Below are positions 9,201 through 15,521 of a stretch of DNA of 24,955 bases, piece by piece. The notes under the pieces are model-generated. The model was not told the DNA's origin and searched no databases. It was given only the letters and a program-made list of their open reading frames with translations. The DNA is from JAIBCL01 sp031411695 (GTDB lineage Bacteria; Verrucomicrobiota; Verrucomicrobiia; Verrucomicrobiales; Verrucomicrobiaceae). The stretch spans positions 1 through 24,955 of the forward strand of contig JANOBO010000292.1 in the NCBI GenBank assembly GCA_031411695.1, written 5' to 3'. The translations under genes and the position numbers were made by a program. Each line of letters opens with the position of its first letter. Within the stretch, counting starts at the first letter, position 1.

Positions 9201-10818
9201 CCTTGCGCATGTCGCGCGTCTTCTCGGAGAGATCCTGCGTCTGCTGTGCCAGCCTGCGCTGCTCCGCCGCCCACTCGCGTTGCTTCGGATCGATGGTCTG
9301 CTCCAGCACGATCACGCGCAGCGGCTGCGACTCGGCCTTCTGGCCTTTGAGATCGATGGCCACCAGTTTCAAGATCACCGTGTCCCCGACCTTCACACCA
9401 AGCGGCGCCAGGGAAAACAAATGCTGCACGGTGGTCTCCTTGCCGGGCTTCGTGGCCAGTTCCGTTTCCTTCCAATCCGTCCCGTTCACAGCGTGCGCCA
9501 GCTTCACCGACGCGAGTCCGATGTCGTCGGCGGCAAGACCCGACAGGCGCACGGCCTCGTCGGGCAAAAGCTCCACCTGCTCCTTCGGCTCGGTGATCTG
9601 TGCGGTCGGCGGCAGATCCGGAATCGCGGTGACGCGCCAAGGTGATGACTCATCATTGTTGAATCCGGTTTCCGCTGACACGAGCGCGATCTGCCAGGAG
9701 TCGATGCCTTCCTTGATCGCCAGCTCCGTCGTGATCTCGGATTGCGAGACAGACTTCGCCGGCACCGGCGCAGGGTGATTCGTCTGGTCGGGATTCAAGA
9801 TGACATCAGCCTTTGAGACCGGCTGGTTTGTTCTCAGCACGAGCTTCACCAGCGAGCCGGCCAGCGCCTCGATGTCGCCGTGGTCTTCCTTGATGGGCTG
9901 CTCCTTCAAACCTGTGTAAGCGGGCGGCACGAGAGTCTTTGCGAACTCGATCACACGCGGCCGCGGGCGCGCGGTGAGCGTGTGCCACGCGGTCAGCGCA
10001 TCCGCCGCGCGCAGACGGTAGCGCACATCGCTCTGGCCGACGGGAATGCGGCCCTCGTAGCGGTTGCCCACCACGTTGGAAAGCTCGATGCGGCGCGTCT
10101 TTGCCGATGGCTCCGCTGTCTCCACGATGACCTTGTCGGGATGCGGCCCCACGATGTCCACCGCGAGATCGACTTCGGACGCAAATGGCGCCTTTGCCGA
10201 TGACGGGGCGGGACGCACGATGTGAATCTTCACGCTGGACGGGCGCTCAAAGTTTGCGAACGGCAGCGCGGCCCGCGCGAGGAAACCCGGAAGATGCAGC
10301 GCCGGAATCAGGGACAACAATGCCGCAAGCACGATGGCGCCGAAAAGCAAAAACCACCACGGCCTCAGAGAACGCGCCGGGAGCGCGCGCGCCCAATCAA
10401 CGCGGCCCACCGCCGCCGCGACTTGGTCCTGTAGTTTGGCGCGGAACTCCGGTGAATCCGGCACGAGATCGGTGTCGCCGGTCTGTGAAAGCTCGACCGC
10501 AGCGAGCAGGTTTTCGCGCAGCGACGGATCAGCCGCCTCGAGCAGCTTCGCCGCGCCGATCTCGCTGCGTGCGTCCGTCAGATGGCGCAGCGCCACACGC
10601 CACGCGATGACCGCGCACGCCAGATACGCCGCGATGCTGGTCCAGGGCCGGATCACATCCGGGAGAAACCACGCGCGATCCAACAGCGCCAGCAGCAGCA
10701 GCAGGCCGACGGAGAGACCCGCGATGCAAAGCGCCGCGCGAAGCCAGAGGAGAGAGGCGCGGCGTGAGCGGAAGTGTTGGATGGCCTCGAGTGTGGCAGG
10801 GCGTAGGGCGAGATTCAT
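6271..10818 (-). CDS. Giant DUF4175-like membrane-anchored coiled-coil protein
   Basis: A 1515-aa protein. The N-terminus carries three hydrophobic segments (about residues 27-46, 60-77, 153-172), giving a membrane anchor around a short cytoplasmic region. A beta-rich, Pro-containing part follows (about 195-510) that looks like Ig-like or cadherin-like folds. Residues about 520-1450 are extremely rich in Ala, Gln, Glu and Lys, with few aromatics and no cysteines, as expected for long alpha-helical coiled coil, and include a poly-Gln/Ser stretch near 1395-1440. The last 45 residues are compact again: 'WGHLPSRMAKDL...YRAAIESYYKAIA', close to a C-terminal motif I associate with DUF4175/Bat-operon proteins of planctomycetes and verrucomicrobia. 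Those usually sit beside MoxR/Bat/VWA genes, which are absent here. The ATG at 10818 is retained because it directly precedes the membrane segments; there is no clear ribosome-binding site. Function unknown; a cell-envelope structural role is inferred. Confidence 0.88.
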   Translation of the reverse strand: MNLALRPATLEAIQHFRSRRASLLWLRAALCIAGLSVGLLLLLALLDRAWFLPDVIRPWTSIAAYLACAVIAWRVALRHLTDARSEIGAAKLLEAADPSLRENLLAAVELSQTGDTDLVPDSPEFRAKLQDQVAAAVGRVDWARALPARSLRPWWFLLFGAIVLAALLSLIPALHLPGFLARAALPFANFERPSSVKIHIVRPAPSSAKAPFASEVDLAVDIVGPHPDKVIVETAEPSAKTRRIELSNVVGNRYEGRIPVGQSDVRYRLRAADALTAWHTLTARPRPRVIEFAKTLVPPAYTGLKEQPIKEDHGDIEALAGSLVKLVLRTNQPVSKADVILNPDQTNHPAPVPAKSVSQSEITTELAIKEGIDSWQIALVSAETGFNNDESSPWRVTAIPDLPPTAQITEPKEQVELLPDEAVRLSGLAADDIGLASVKLAHAVNGTDWKETELATKPGKETTVQHLFSLAPLGVKVGDTVILKLVAIDLKGQKAESQPLRVIVLEQTIDPKQREWAAEQRRLAQQTQDLSEKTRDMRKAMEQVQKNARLEKKNKEPNQADNALARAEEQLRQVKEQADDLWQELKKAAQQAPNPLDAQETLLLGERLAQLRQEAIPEMEKQMKEPVENPEALKHAANDASSHADTMASAAKTFATEETAKVAAQAAQQLHRQENLLTETALQSNRDASARPKWQEQQRGAIAAAESVRKDVAALEAQVDGGQKKNLEQLRNQVTEATNDLSQSLDKTDQNKSPEHLYGAADNLRQRLGRTADAARAIAEDAANRAAQMRERMQKAENPALVALEEGKAALHDAAETAKNPKKKDKPSKDGRTPEQRAEKNLAEAARQLQDQAELREQNPLTNDQAALDTNRASRAAEKLARNIAEKPAELEKARDEATKLAAAARTLDADALAQNAVKSLSEAAAPEDMLAKKDPATAAAEARAAAEQLRDLPTALRKANAPNELATSAQQAADASRNAAENLKDQAKQAATQPPNQPRAPINRQPTNEALQKAAQVAQQLAPQAESARESLAQLTPQVSEMMKHVAQDLKKTQEQTQAAANDAKENKPVEQVADKAQELQPKAADDAKKMESLQAALRQEANQANLAQEQQRQMSRTADVALEQMRQKSPQIAQNLKQAAQATQSQPQAQSLQKAADAQQQTAEALDQLAENMAKTEQGEALSPQELAAAAQMEQDLQVEEPLDEAYDRAKELARLAQEAKENPEAVLKELEKELPKNPAMQKSLAEISKAAAQTAEEQINAKANQPASLSLAAEFAAHDLARVARHEQRLGQKEGAEQVAKASNELQQTAAATKSDPSKATQELAQQAQASAAQAAKAAEQTAASAPAPATKTALEQAQGSILAQALDQLDQTLHPMQSASPGDQQQQQQQSQQSQQSAQQSLSDAQKNQQQSMADSRNQGQVPGQQKPSEQNADKKQPNQPSQQSKEGGNFDTKLVDGVLGADAILVNGDWGHLPSRMAKDLTEATRQEAAPEYRAAIESYYKAIATKSKK

Positions 10819-10911
10819 TCAGTGGGGCAGGGCTGTGGCTAGAACGCGGCCATGAACTCTCTTCTTGTGGGCGGCTTCGCAAGCGGGATGATGCGCCAAG
10901 TTCACGCCCGT

Positions 10912-11142
10912 ATGATTGTTGATTTGTTTGCGCACATCGTCCGCGAGATCGTCTGGCAGATGGCCGAGTGGTTCGGCGTGGAGGTGATGGGCCGCCTCGG
11001 CGCGGGAACTGCGCGGCTGATCTCTTTGGGTAAATGGGATGTGGATGAGGAAAGCTGGGCGGCGCTGATCATTGGCTGGTTTGTGTTTGTCGCGGGCATC
11101 GTGGCATGGGTGTGGTGGGGAAGGGATGGCAGGCCGCTCTGA
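10912..11142 (+). CDS. Small single-pass membrane protein, copy 1 of a duplicated pair
   Basis: I do not recognise the family. The 76-aa reading has an amphipathic N-terminal half, the motif 'GKWDVDEESWAALIIGWFV' and one strong transmembrane helix ending in W-V-W-W-G-R. It is paralogous to the gene at 12530-12733: the 19-residue motif is identical and the DNA over 11029-11084 matches 12620-12675 at 55 of 56 positions, while the N-terminal halves differ. This supports real coding. An in-frame ATG at 10852 would add 20 residues and leave only 33 nt to the divergent giant gene; I prefer 10912 because the length then best matches the paralogue (67 aa). There is no ribosome-binding site at either start. 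It lies directly upstream of a toxin-antitoxin pair, so a link to the mobile island is possible but unproven. Confidence 0.65.
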   Translation: MIVDLFAHIVREIVWQMAEWFGVEVMGRLGAGTARLISLGKWDVDEESWAALIIGWFVFVAGIVAWVWWGRDGRPL

Positions 11143-11259
11143 TCCAGCGCAGGTCCCCAGTGTTCCGCTGCACAGTTGGAGTGGGTGATGGAGCCCTGTG
11201 TGGCCAAATCGCCCCGCAGCAAGGTGATTCATGAATGTGCGGTTTGTTTCCGCCTGCAA

Positions 11260-11290
11260 AAACCTTAGTGCCTTGTGCCTTCATGTGGGA
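11260..11290 (+). repeat. Leader-like dispersed repeat, copy A
   Basis: Begins AAACCTTAGTGCC and ends CCTTCATGTGGGA. It matches copy B (12053-12084) at about 26 of 32 aligned columns. It ends 13 nt before the chosen antitoxin ATG. Confidence 0.6.
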
Positions 11291-11303
11291 TACTCCATCA
11301 ACT

Positions 11304-11564
11304 ATGACTGCCATGCACCACCTTGATGTTCCGGCTGACCTTCTTCAAAGTGCATGCATGACCATGGACGACGTCAGGCTAGAACTGGCCGTCCTCTTTT
11401 ACCAGGGTGGCCGCATCTCTCTCGGACGAGCGGCGGCCTTCGCGGGCGTGCCATTGGGACGTTTCCTTGATGTCCTCGCTGCCCATCACATCAGCCCTCA
11501 TGTCGGTCCGGATGAATCCCTCCAGGACGCCGCCATGCTCGCTACACTCCGCGCTGTCAAATGA
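11304..11564 (+). CDS. UPF0175-family antitoxin
   Basis: An 86-aa protein fitting UPF0175: an N-terminal 'LDVPADLL' strand, then the helix-turn-helix-like core 'LAVLFYQGGRISLGRAAAFA' with 'G-V-P-x-G-R-F-L-D-V-L', and 'H-H-I-S-P-H-V' near the C-terminus. Members of this family sit upstream of PIN-like toxins and probably bind DNA and the toxin. The frame is open back to an ATG at 11235, but that extension reads through the dispersed repeat and has no family resemblance. ATG 11304 (or 11313) gives the normal family length. The stop overlaps the toxin start in the ATGA arrangement at 11561-11564, indicating translational coupling and a shared transcript. Confidence 0.85.
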   Translation: MTAMHHLDVPADLLQSACMTMDDVRLELAVLFYQGGRISLGRAAAFAGVPLGRFLDVLAAHHISPHVGPDESLQDAAMLATLRAVK

Positions 11565-12037
11565 TGGTCGTGGCAGACTCCACTCCTTTAATTGCCCTGG
11601 CAAGAGTAGGGCGCTTGGAGTTGCTGTGCGATGTGTTTGGACGTGTGATCATTCCCGACGCGGTCTGGCGGGAAACCGTGGAGGATAGTCGTGGGCGCAC
11701 AGGCGCTTCGGAAATCAGCGCCGCCGCTTGGATCGAGCGCAGAGCATTGGGGGCGGCAGCGCCTCTCGCCGAACACCTGCGCCAGACTCTTGGTGACGGT
11801 GAATCAGAAGCCATCGCGCTTGCCCAGGAACTCCACGCCGATGTGCTCCTGATGGATGAAAAACTCGGCCGCGCAGCGGCGCGAGGTCTCGGACTCAGAG
11901 TTACCGGGCTGATCGGCGTTCTCATTGAGGCCAAAAAATCCGGCATCCTGCCAGACGCGGTTCCACTCGCCCGAGCTATCCGCGCCGCCGGCGTGTGGAT
12001 TGGTGACGACCTTATCGACCTGCTGCGTCAATCTTGA
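11561..12037 (+). CDS. DUF3368 PIN-like toxin (putative ribonuclease)
   Basis: A 158-aa protein with the DUF3368 pattern of PIN-domain-like toxins. The first strand ends in 'VVADSTPLIAL' (D6, the first acidic metal ligand). 'IPDAVWRETV' supplies E38, 'G-D-G-E-S-E-A-I-A-L-A' gives E81/E83, and 'VLLMDEKLGR' gives D99-E100. 'G-L-x-V-T-G-L-I-G-V-L-x-x-A-K' (about 111-125) is the usual DUF3368 follow-on, and the C-terminus 'A-G-V-W-I-G-D-D-L-I' is also typical. PIN-like folds use acidic residues to bind Mg/Mn and cleave RNA; activity here is inferred. All expected acidic positions are present, so the module looks intact. It overlaps the antitoxin by 4 nt. Confidence 0.9.
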   Translation: MMVVADSTPLIALARVGRLELLCDVFGRVIIPDAVWRETVEDSRGRTGASEISAAAWIERRALGAAAPLAEHLRQTLGDGESEAIALAQELHADVLLMDEKLGRAAARGLGLRVTGLIGVLIEAKKSGILPDAVPLARAIRAAGVWIGDDLIDLLRQS

Positions 12038-12052
12038 AGCTTACCGCATGAG

Positions 12053-12084
12053 AAACCTTCGTGCCTTTGTCCCTTCGTGTGAGA
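12053..12084 (+). repeat. Leader-like dispersed repeat, copy B
   Basis: Begins AAACCTTCGTGCCTTTGT and continues CCCTTCGTGTGAGA. It is the clearest copy of the internally repetitive C-TT-CGTG motif and ends 15 nt before the ATG at 12100. Confidence 0.6.
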
Positions 12085-12099
12085 CATTGCCGCTCATCC

Positions 12100-12315
12100 A
12101 TGCCGCAACTCGCCTGCATGCCCGCAGACAACCTAGCCTTCGCCTGGGGCTGCCCAGAGACGGCGGCGACCCTGCAAGAGAAACCGGCAGCCGCGGCATC
12201 GCCCGACTGGCTGCGCACCGCTGCGTGGCTCATGTGGGAGGCCCGCGTCGTTCGGTCTGGCAGTTCCTCTCGCACTGCTAGGTGGCCGAAAACTTTCCAC
12301 AGCTTAGTCCCATGA
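12100..12315 (+). CDS. Possible 71-aa hypothetical protein
   Basis: An ATG lies 15 nt after repeat copy B, similar to the spacing between copy A and the antitoxin start. The product would be a 71-aa, Ala/Trp-containing protein ('SPDWLRTAAWLMWEARVV' in the middle) ending in a basic stretch. I recognise no family, see no ribosome-binding site and no paralogue. It is listed only because of its position after the repeat; it could be noncoding or a gene remnant. Confidence 0.2.
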   Translation: MPQLACMPADNLAFAWGCPETAATLQEKPAAAASPDWLRTAAWLMWEARVVRSGSSSRTARWPKTFHSLVP

Positions 12316-12497
12316 TGGGGCGTCGCCGTCCGCTGTGGCAATACCTTCTCAAAACCGCGCATGATCTGGGAAGAATGAATGAGTCACCCACATGGATGAT
12401 CCGCGCGCTCGAGCCTGCAGCCCGCCCGGCATTCCAGAACGGCCTCCGCCTCGGATTGCGGATTAGGCGCTGCCCGAGGCTTAGGCTGTGCCTGGAA

Positions 12498-12516
12498 GAA
12501 ACTTCGTGCGTTTGGG
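12498..12516 (+). repeat. Leader-like dispersed repeat, partial copy C
   Basis: GAAACTTCGTGCGTTTG matches the first part of copy B apart from one deletion and one substitution. It is followed by GGTCGTGCCGAAATC and the ATG of the second small membrane gene at 12530. Confidence 0.45.
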
Positions 12517-12529
12517 TCGTGCCGAAATC

Positions 12530-12733
12530 ATGAATCTTACGCTTATCCAGCTCGTCACCGAGCATGCAACCCTTGTGCTGGGAAAGCTCGGCTCTTGGGT
12601 GCCTTGGCTAGTGTCGTTTGGTAAATGGGATGTGGATGAGGAAAGCTGGGCGGCGCTGATCATTGGTTGGTTTGTTCTCGTCGTCTGCATCGTGGGGGTC
12701 GCGTGTTGGAGATGGGGTGCGCCGCCGTTTTAA
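12530..12733 (+). CDS. Small single-pass membrane protein, copy 2 of a duplicated pair
   Basis: A 67-aa protein, paralogue of 10912-11142. It shares the 19-residue motif 'GKWDVDEESWAALIIGWFV' exactly, followed by a hydrophobic helix (LVVCIVGVACW) and a short tail. The N-terminal half also aligns loosely (V-L-G-K-L-G against V-M-G-R-L-G). The frame is open back to 12488, but ATG 12530 gives a clean protein, whereas the extension overlaps repeat copy C. The acidic D-V-D-E-E patch precedes the membrane helix by five residues. Family and function are unknown; small toxins, holin-like proteins or regulators of envelope proteins have similar architecture, but nothing here decides between them. Confidence 0.65.
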   Translation: MNLTLIQLVTEHATLVLGKLGSWVPWLVSFGKWDVDEESWAALIIGWFVLVVCIVGVACWRWGAPPF

Positions 12734-12796
12734 TCGTCGCCACTCGTCGCTCGTGAAACTGCGTGCGTTGTGGAGCGTTCTGACTTCCATTCACTC

Positions 12797-15364
12797 ATGC
12801 GCATGAACACTGGTGCCAGTTGGTTCGCTCGTTTTGCCTCGATTCCGCTGGGCTTGTCCGCCGTCGCGACGGCTGGCGCGCAGGAGCTGGATCTGGAGCG
12901 CATCTTCGATGAGAAGAACCTGATTCCCGTCGCCCAGATGATCGAGACGGGAGAGTACGAGGTGGCCGGACGCTTCTGCGAGGCGGCGATCAAGAACGAC
13001 CAACCCTCGCCGGAGTGGCGCATGCTGCGGCTGCGCGCGCTGATGGCCACGGGGCAGGGCGATGCCGCGCTGGAGGAGAGCGCGCGGTTCATTACGAACG
13101 CCCCAGATCATCTGCCGCTGCTGATGCTGCGGCACGAAGTGGCGCGGCGGTTGGGGAGGAAGGACGTCGCAAAGGACGCGCTGGCAAAGTTCAACGATGC
13201 GGCGAAGAAAAAGCCCGTGAAGGATCGCACGGCGGTCGAGCTGGTCGCGCTCGGCCAGGCGGCGCTGGCGTTTCGCGCGGATGCGCAAAAGGTGCTGGCC
13301 AATTACTTCGAGCCTGCGAAGCGCAAGGACGCGAAGGCGGAAGGACCGTATGTCGCCGCAGGAGAGCTGGCGTTGGAGAAGGAGGACTTCGCGCGTGCGG
13401 CGGATGAGTTTCGGAAGGGACTCAAGGAACACGGCGAGACGACCGCGCTGCGCTTCGGCTTGGCGCGCGCGTTTGCATCGAGCGACCGCGAGAAGGCGGA
13501 CGAAAACCTGAAGCGCGTGATGGAGATCAATCCAAAACACGAGGGCGCGCTGCTCGCGCGGGCCGAGCAGCTCATGGGCGCGGAGAAGTTTGTGGAGGCG
13601 GAAGGCGCGATCCAGTCGGTGATCGATGTGAATGAAACATCGCCCGAAGCGTGGGCGCTGCGGTCGGCCATCGCATCAATCCTCGTGAAGGACGCGGAAG
13701 CGACGGCTGCGCGCGCGAACGCGCTGAAGCTGTGGGCCGAGAATCCGGCGGTGGACCAGGTCATCGGGCGCTGCCTGTCGCGTGCGTACCGTTTTGCCGA
13801 GGCTGCGCAGCATCTGCGCGCGGCTCTGAAATGCGATCCGGATTTTCTTCCGGCCAAGGTGCAGCTCTGCCATGTGCTGATGCGCTTGGGAAGTGAGGAC
13901 GAGGCGTGGAAGCTGGCCGGGGAGATCCGCGCAAACGATGGCTACAACCTTCAGGCGCATAACATCGGACTGCTGGAAAAGGAGGTGGCGAAGTTTGTGA
14001 CGAAGAGCTTCGACGATTTCGTGATCAAGCTGCCCGCCCGCGACTGGGATGTGTATGGCGAGCGTGCGCTGACGCTGCTCCGTGAGGCGAAGGGCGTGCT
14101 GTGCGGGCGCTACGGCCTGACGCTGGACCGACCGGTGCTGGTGGAGTTTTTCCCTTCGCAGCAGGACTTCGCGATCCGCACGTTCGGTAACCTCGGAGGG
14201 CAGGGAATCCTAGGCGCGTGTTTCGGCTCGGTGGTGACGATGAACAGCCCTGGCGGACTCGCGCACGGGAAGAACAACTGGGAGTCCACGCTGTGGCATG
14301 AGTTCTGTCATGTTGTGACGCTGACGGTGACCAAGAACCGGATGCCGCGCTGGCTGAGCGAGGGCATCTCGGTTTATGAAGAGGGCGTGCGCGATCCCGC
14401 GTGGGGCATGGCGATGGATGCAAAGCACCGCAAAATGATTCTGGACGACGACGCGCTCACGCCGATGAGCCAGATGAGTTCCGCATTCCTGAATCCCAAG
14501 AGCAGCGACCATCTCATGTTCGCCTATTTTGAGGCGGGCCAGGCGGTGAAGTTTTTGCTCGACCGATTCGGAGAAGGAAAGTTCCAGGGCATCCTCCGCG
14601 ATCTCGCCGCAGGGAAGAGAATCAACGACGCCATCACGGACAACACGCTGTCCGTCTCCAGCATCGAGAAGGACTTTGCGATCCACATGACCGCACAGGC
14701 AGCGGCGTTCGGCGCGAAGCTCGATTGGAAAAAGCCCGCGCTGGAGGAAGTGAACCCGCTCGATGCCGAGTCCTTTGCCGCGTTTCTCAAGAAGAACCCC
14801 ACCAACCGATGGGCGCTGATGAAGAGCGCGGATGACTTGATGGAAGCGAAGAACTGGCAGGAGGCTGCCGCAATCGGGGACAAGCTCATCGCCCTCATGC
14901 CCGAGGACACATCGAGCGAGAGCGGCTACCTCATCAAGGTGAAGGCGCTGAGGCAGATGAACCAGGCTGACCAGGAGGTGGAGCTGCTGCGCTTGTTCGC
15001 CGCGCGCTCGGCTGATGCGATGTCTGTCTTCCTGCGCTTGATGGAGCTGGATGCGAAAGCTGGCCGCTGGCCGGATGTGCTGGTGAATGCCGCGCGTGCC
15101 ACCGCGTTGAATCCGTTTTTGAAAACGCCGCAGCAATCCATCGCACGAGCGCTGGAGGCCACTGGCAGCGCGGAGGCGGCCATCGCTGCGTACAACCGCC
15201 TGCTCGTGCTGGAGCCGGACAATCCTGCCGATGTGAAATTTCGTCTGGCGCGACTGCTGCGTGGAAAAGATGACGCCACCGCGAAGCGCCACCTCATCGA
15301 CGCCCTCGTGCTCGCGCCGCGTTTTCGCGACGCACACCAACTGCTGCTCGAAATGCAGCCGTAG
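12797..15364 (+). CDS. Secreted TPR protein with a gluzincin (peptidase MA-like) domain
   Basis: I chose ATG 12797 because it begins directly with a signal peptide (W-F-A-R-F-A-S-I-P-L-G-L-S-A-V-A-T-A-G-A). The frame also allows a GTG at 12770, which would bury that signal. The product is about 855 aa. Residues about 25-400 are TPR-type helical repeats ('AEGAIQSVIDVNETSPEAWAL', 'AAQHLRAALKCDPDFLPAK'). A metallopeptidase domain follows: H501-E-F-C-H505, then 'P-R-W-L-S-E522-G-I-S-V-Y-E-E', giving a standard HExxH zinc site with a Glu 17 residues on, as in the peptidase MA-like family (PF13485). More TPR-like repeats fill about 650-855. All catalytic residues are present. TPRs probably present a protein partner or substrate; which one is unknown. 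The stop codon falls inside an inverted-repeat arm. Confidence 0.9.
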   Translation: MRMNTGASWFARFASIPLGLSAVATAGAQELDLERIFDEKNLIPVAQMIETGEYEVAGRFCEAAIKNDQPSPEWRMLRLRALMATGQGDAALEESARFITNAPDHLPLLMLRHEVARRLGRKDVAKDALAKFNDAAKKKPVKDRTAVELVALGQAALAFRADAQKVLANYFEPAKRKDAKAEGPYVAAGELALEKEDFARAADEFRKGLKEHGETTALRFGLARAFASSDREKADENLKRVMEINPKHEGALLARAEQLMGAEKFVEAEGAIQSVIDVNETSPEAWALRSAIASILVKDAEATAARANALKLWAENPAVDQVIGRCLSRAYRFAEAAQHLRAALKCDPDFLPAKVQLCHVLMRLGSEDEAWKLAGEIRANDGYNLQAHNIGLLEKEVAKFVTKSFDDFVIKLPARDWDVYGERALTLLREAKGVLCGRYGLTLDRPVLVEFFPSQQDFAIRTFGNLGGQGILGACFGSVVTMNSPGGLAHGKNNWESTLWHEFCHVVTLTVTKNRMPRWLSEGISVYEEGVRDPAWGMAMDAKHRKMILDDDALTPMSQMSSAFLNPKSSDHLMFAYFEAGQAVKFLLDRFGEGKFQGILRDLAAGKRINDAITDNTLSVSSIEKDFAIHMTAQAAAFGAKLDWKKPALEEVNPLDAESFAAFLKKNPTNRWALMKSADDLMEAKNWQEAAAIGDKLIALMPEDTSSESGYLIKVKALRQMNQADQEVELLRLFAARSADAMSVFLRLMELDAKAGRWPDVLVNAARATALNPFLKTPQQSIARALEATGSAEAAIAAYNRLLVLEPDNPADVKFRLARLLRGKDDATAKRHLIDALVLAPRFRDAHQLLLEMQP

Positions 15365-15384
15365 GCGAGCCCGTCCCGGCTCGC
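15359..15384 (+). repeat. REP-like inverted repeat, left arm (element 1)
   Basis: The arm follows the pattern CCG-TAG-GCGAgcCCGTCCC then GGCTCGC. Its TAG is the stop codon of the TPR/metallopeptidase gene. It is complementary to 15495-15521 with a few mismatches and a 1-nt length difference. Confidence 0.8.
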
Positions 15385-15494
15385 GACACGTCGCCGCACC
15401 CCAAGCACCCGAAGCTGATTAAACGCTGGTGCCCCGCAGTCGGGCAAGCTTCGAGCGGCGAGGACGGCGACGTTTTCGCGCGGAGCGGTGTGGT
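15385..15494. other. Interior of REP-like element 1
   Basis: A 110-bp spacer between the two arms, rich in GCGG/CGGCG. It contains further short complementary segments (CGTCGCCG at 15392 against CGGCGACG at 15465), so the whole element could fold into one long branched hairpin between the convergent genes. There is no coding potential. Confidence 0.5.
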
Positions 15495-15521
15495 GCGAGC
15501 CGGGGACGGAATCGCCTACGG
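15495..15521 (-). repeat. REP-like inverted repeat, right arm (element 1)
   Basis: Read on the minus strand it is CCG-TAG-GCGAttCCGTCCCC then GGCTCGC. Its TAG (15516-15518) is the stop codon of the PL6 lyase gene. It is the inverted partner of 15359-15384. Confidence 0.8.

Larger units (their letters stand above)
12038..12529. other. Region between the toxin and the second small membrane gene
   Basis: This 492-bp stretch holds repeat copy B (12053-12084), a weak 71-codon ORF at 12100, a short dyad CCCAT/ATGGG around 12311, a GCCTCGG/CCGAGGC dyad near 12447-12481, and repeat copy C just before the gene at 12530. No recognisable gene family was found in any of the six frames. Confidence 0.5.

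Noticed and set aside
12282..12533. An 83-codon plus-strand ORF between the toxin and the second small membrane gene
   Set aside because: It has an Arg-rich random composition, overlaps repeat copy C and the start of the next gene, and shows no ribosome-binding site or family.
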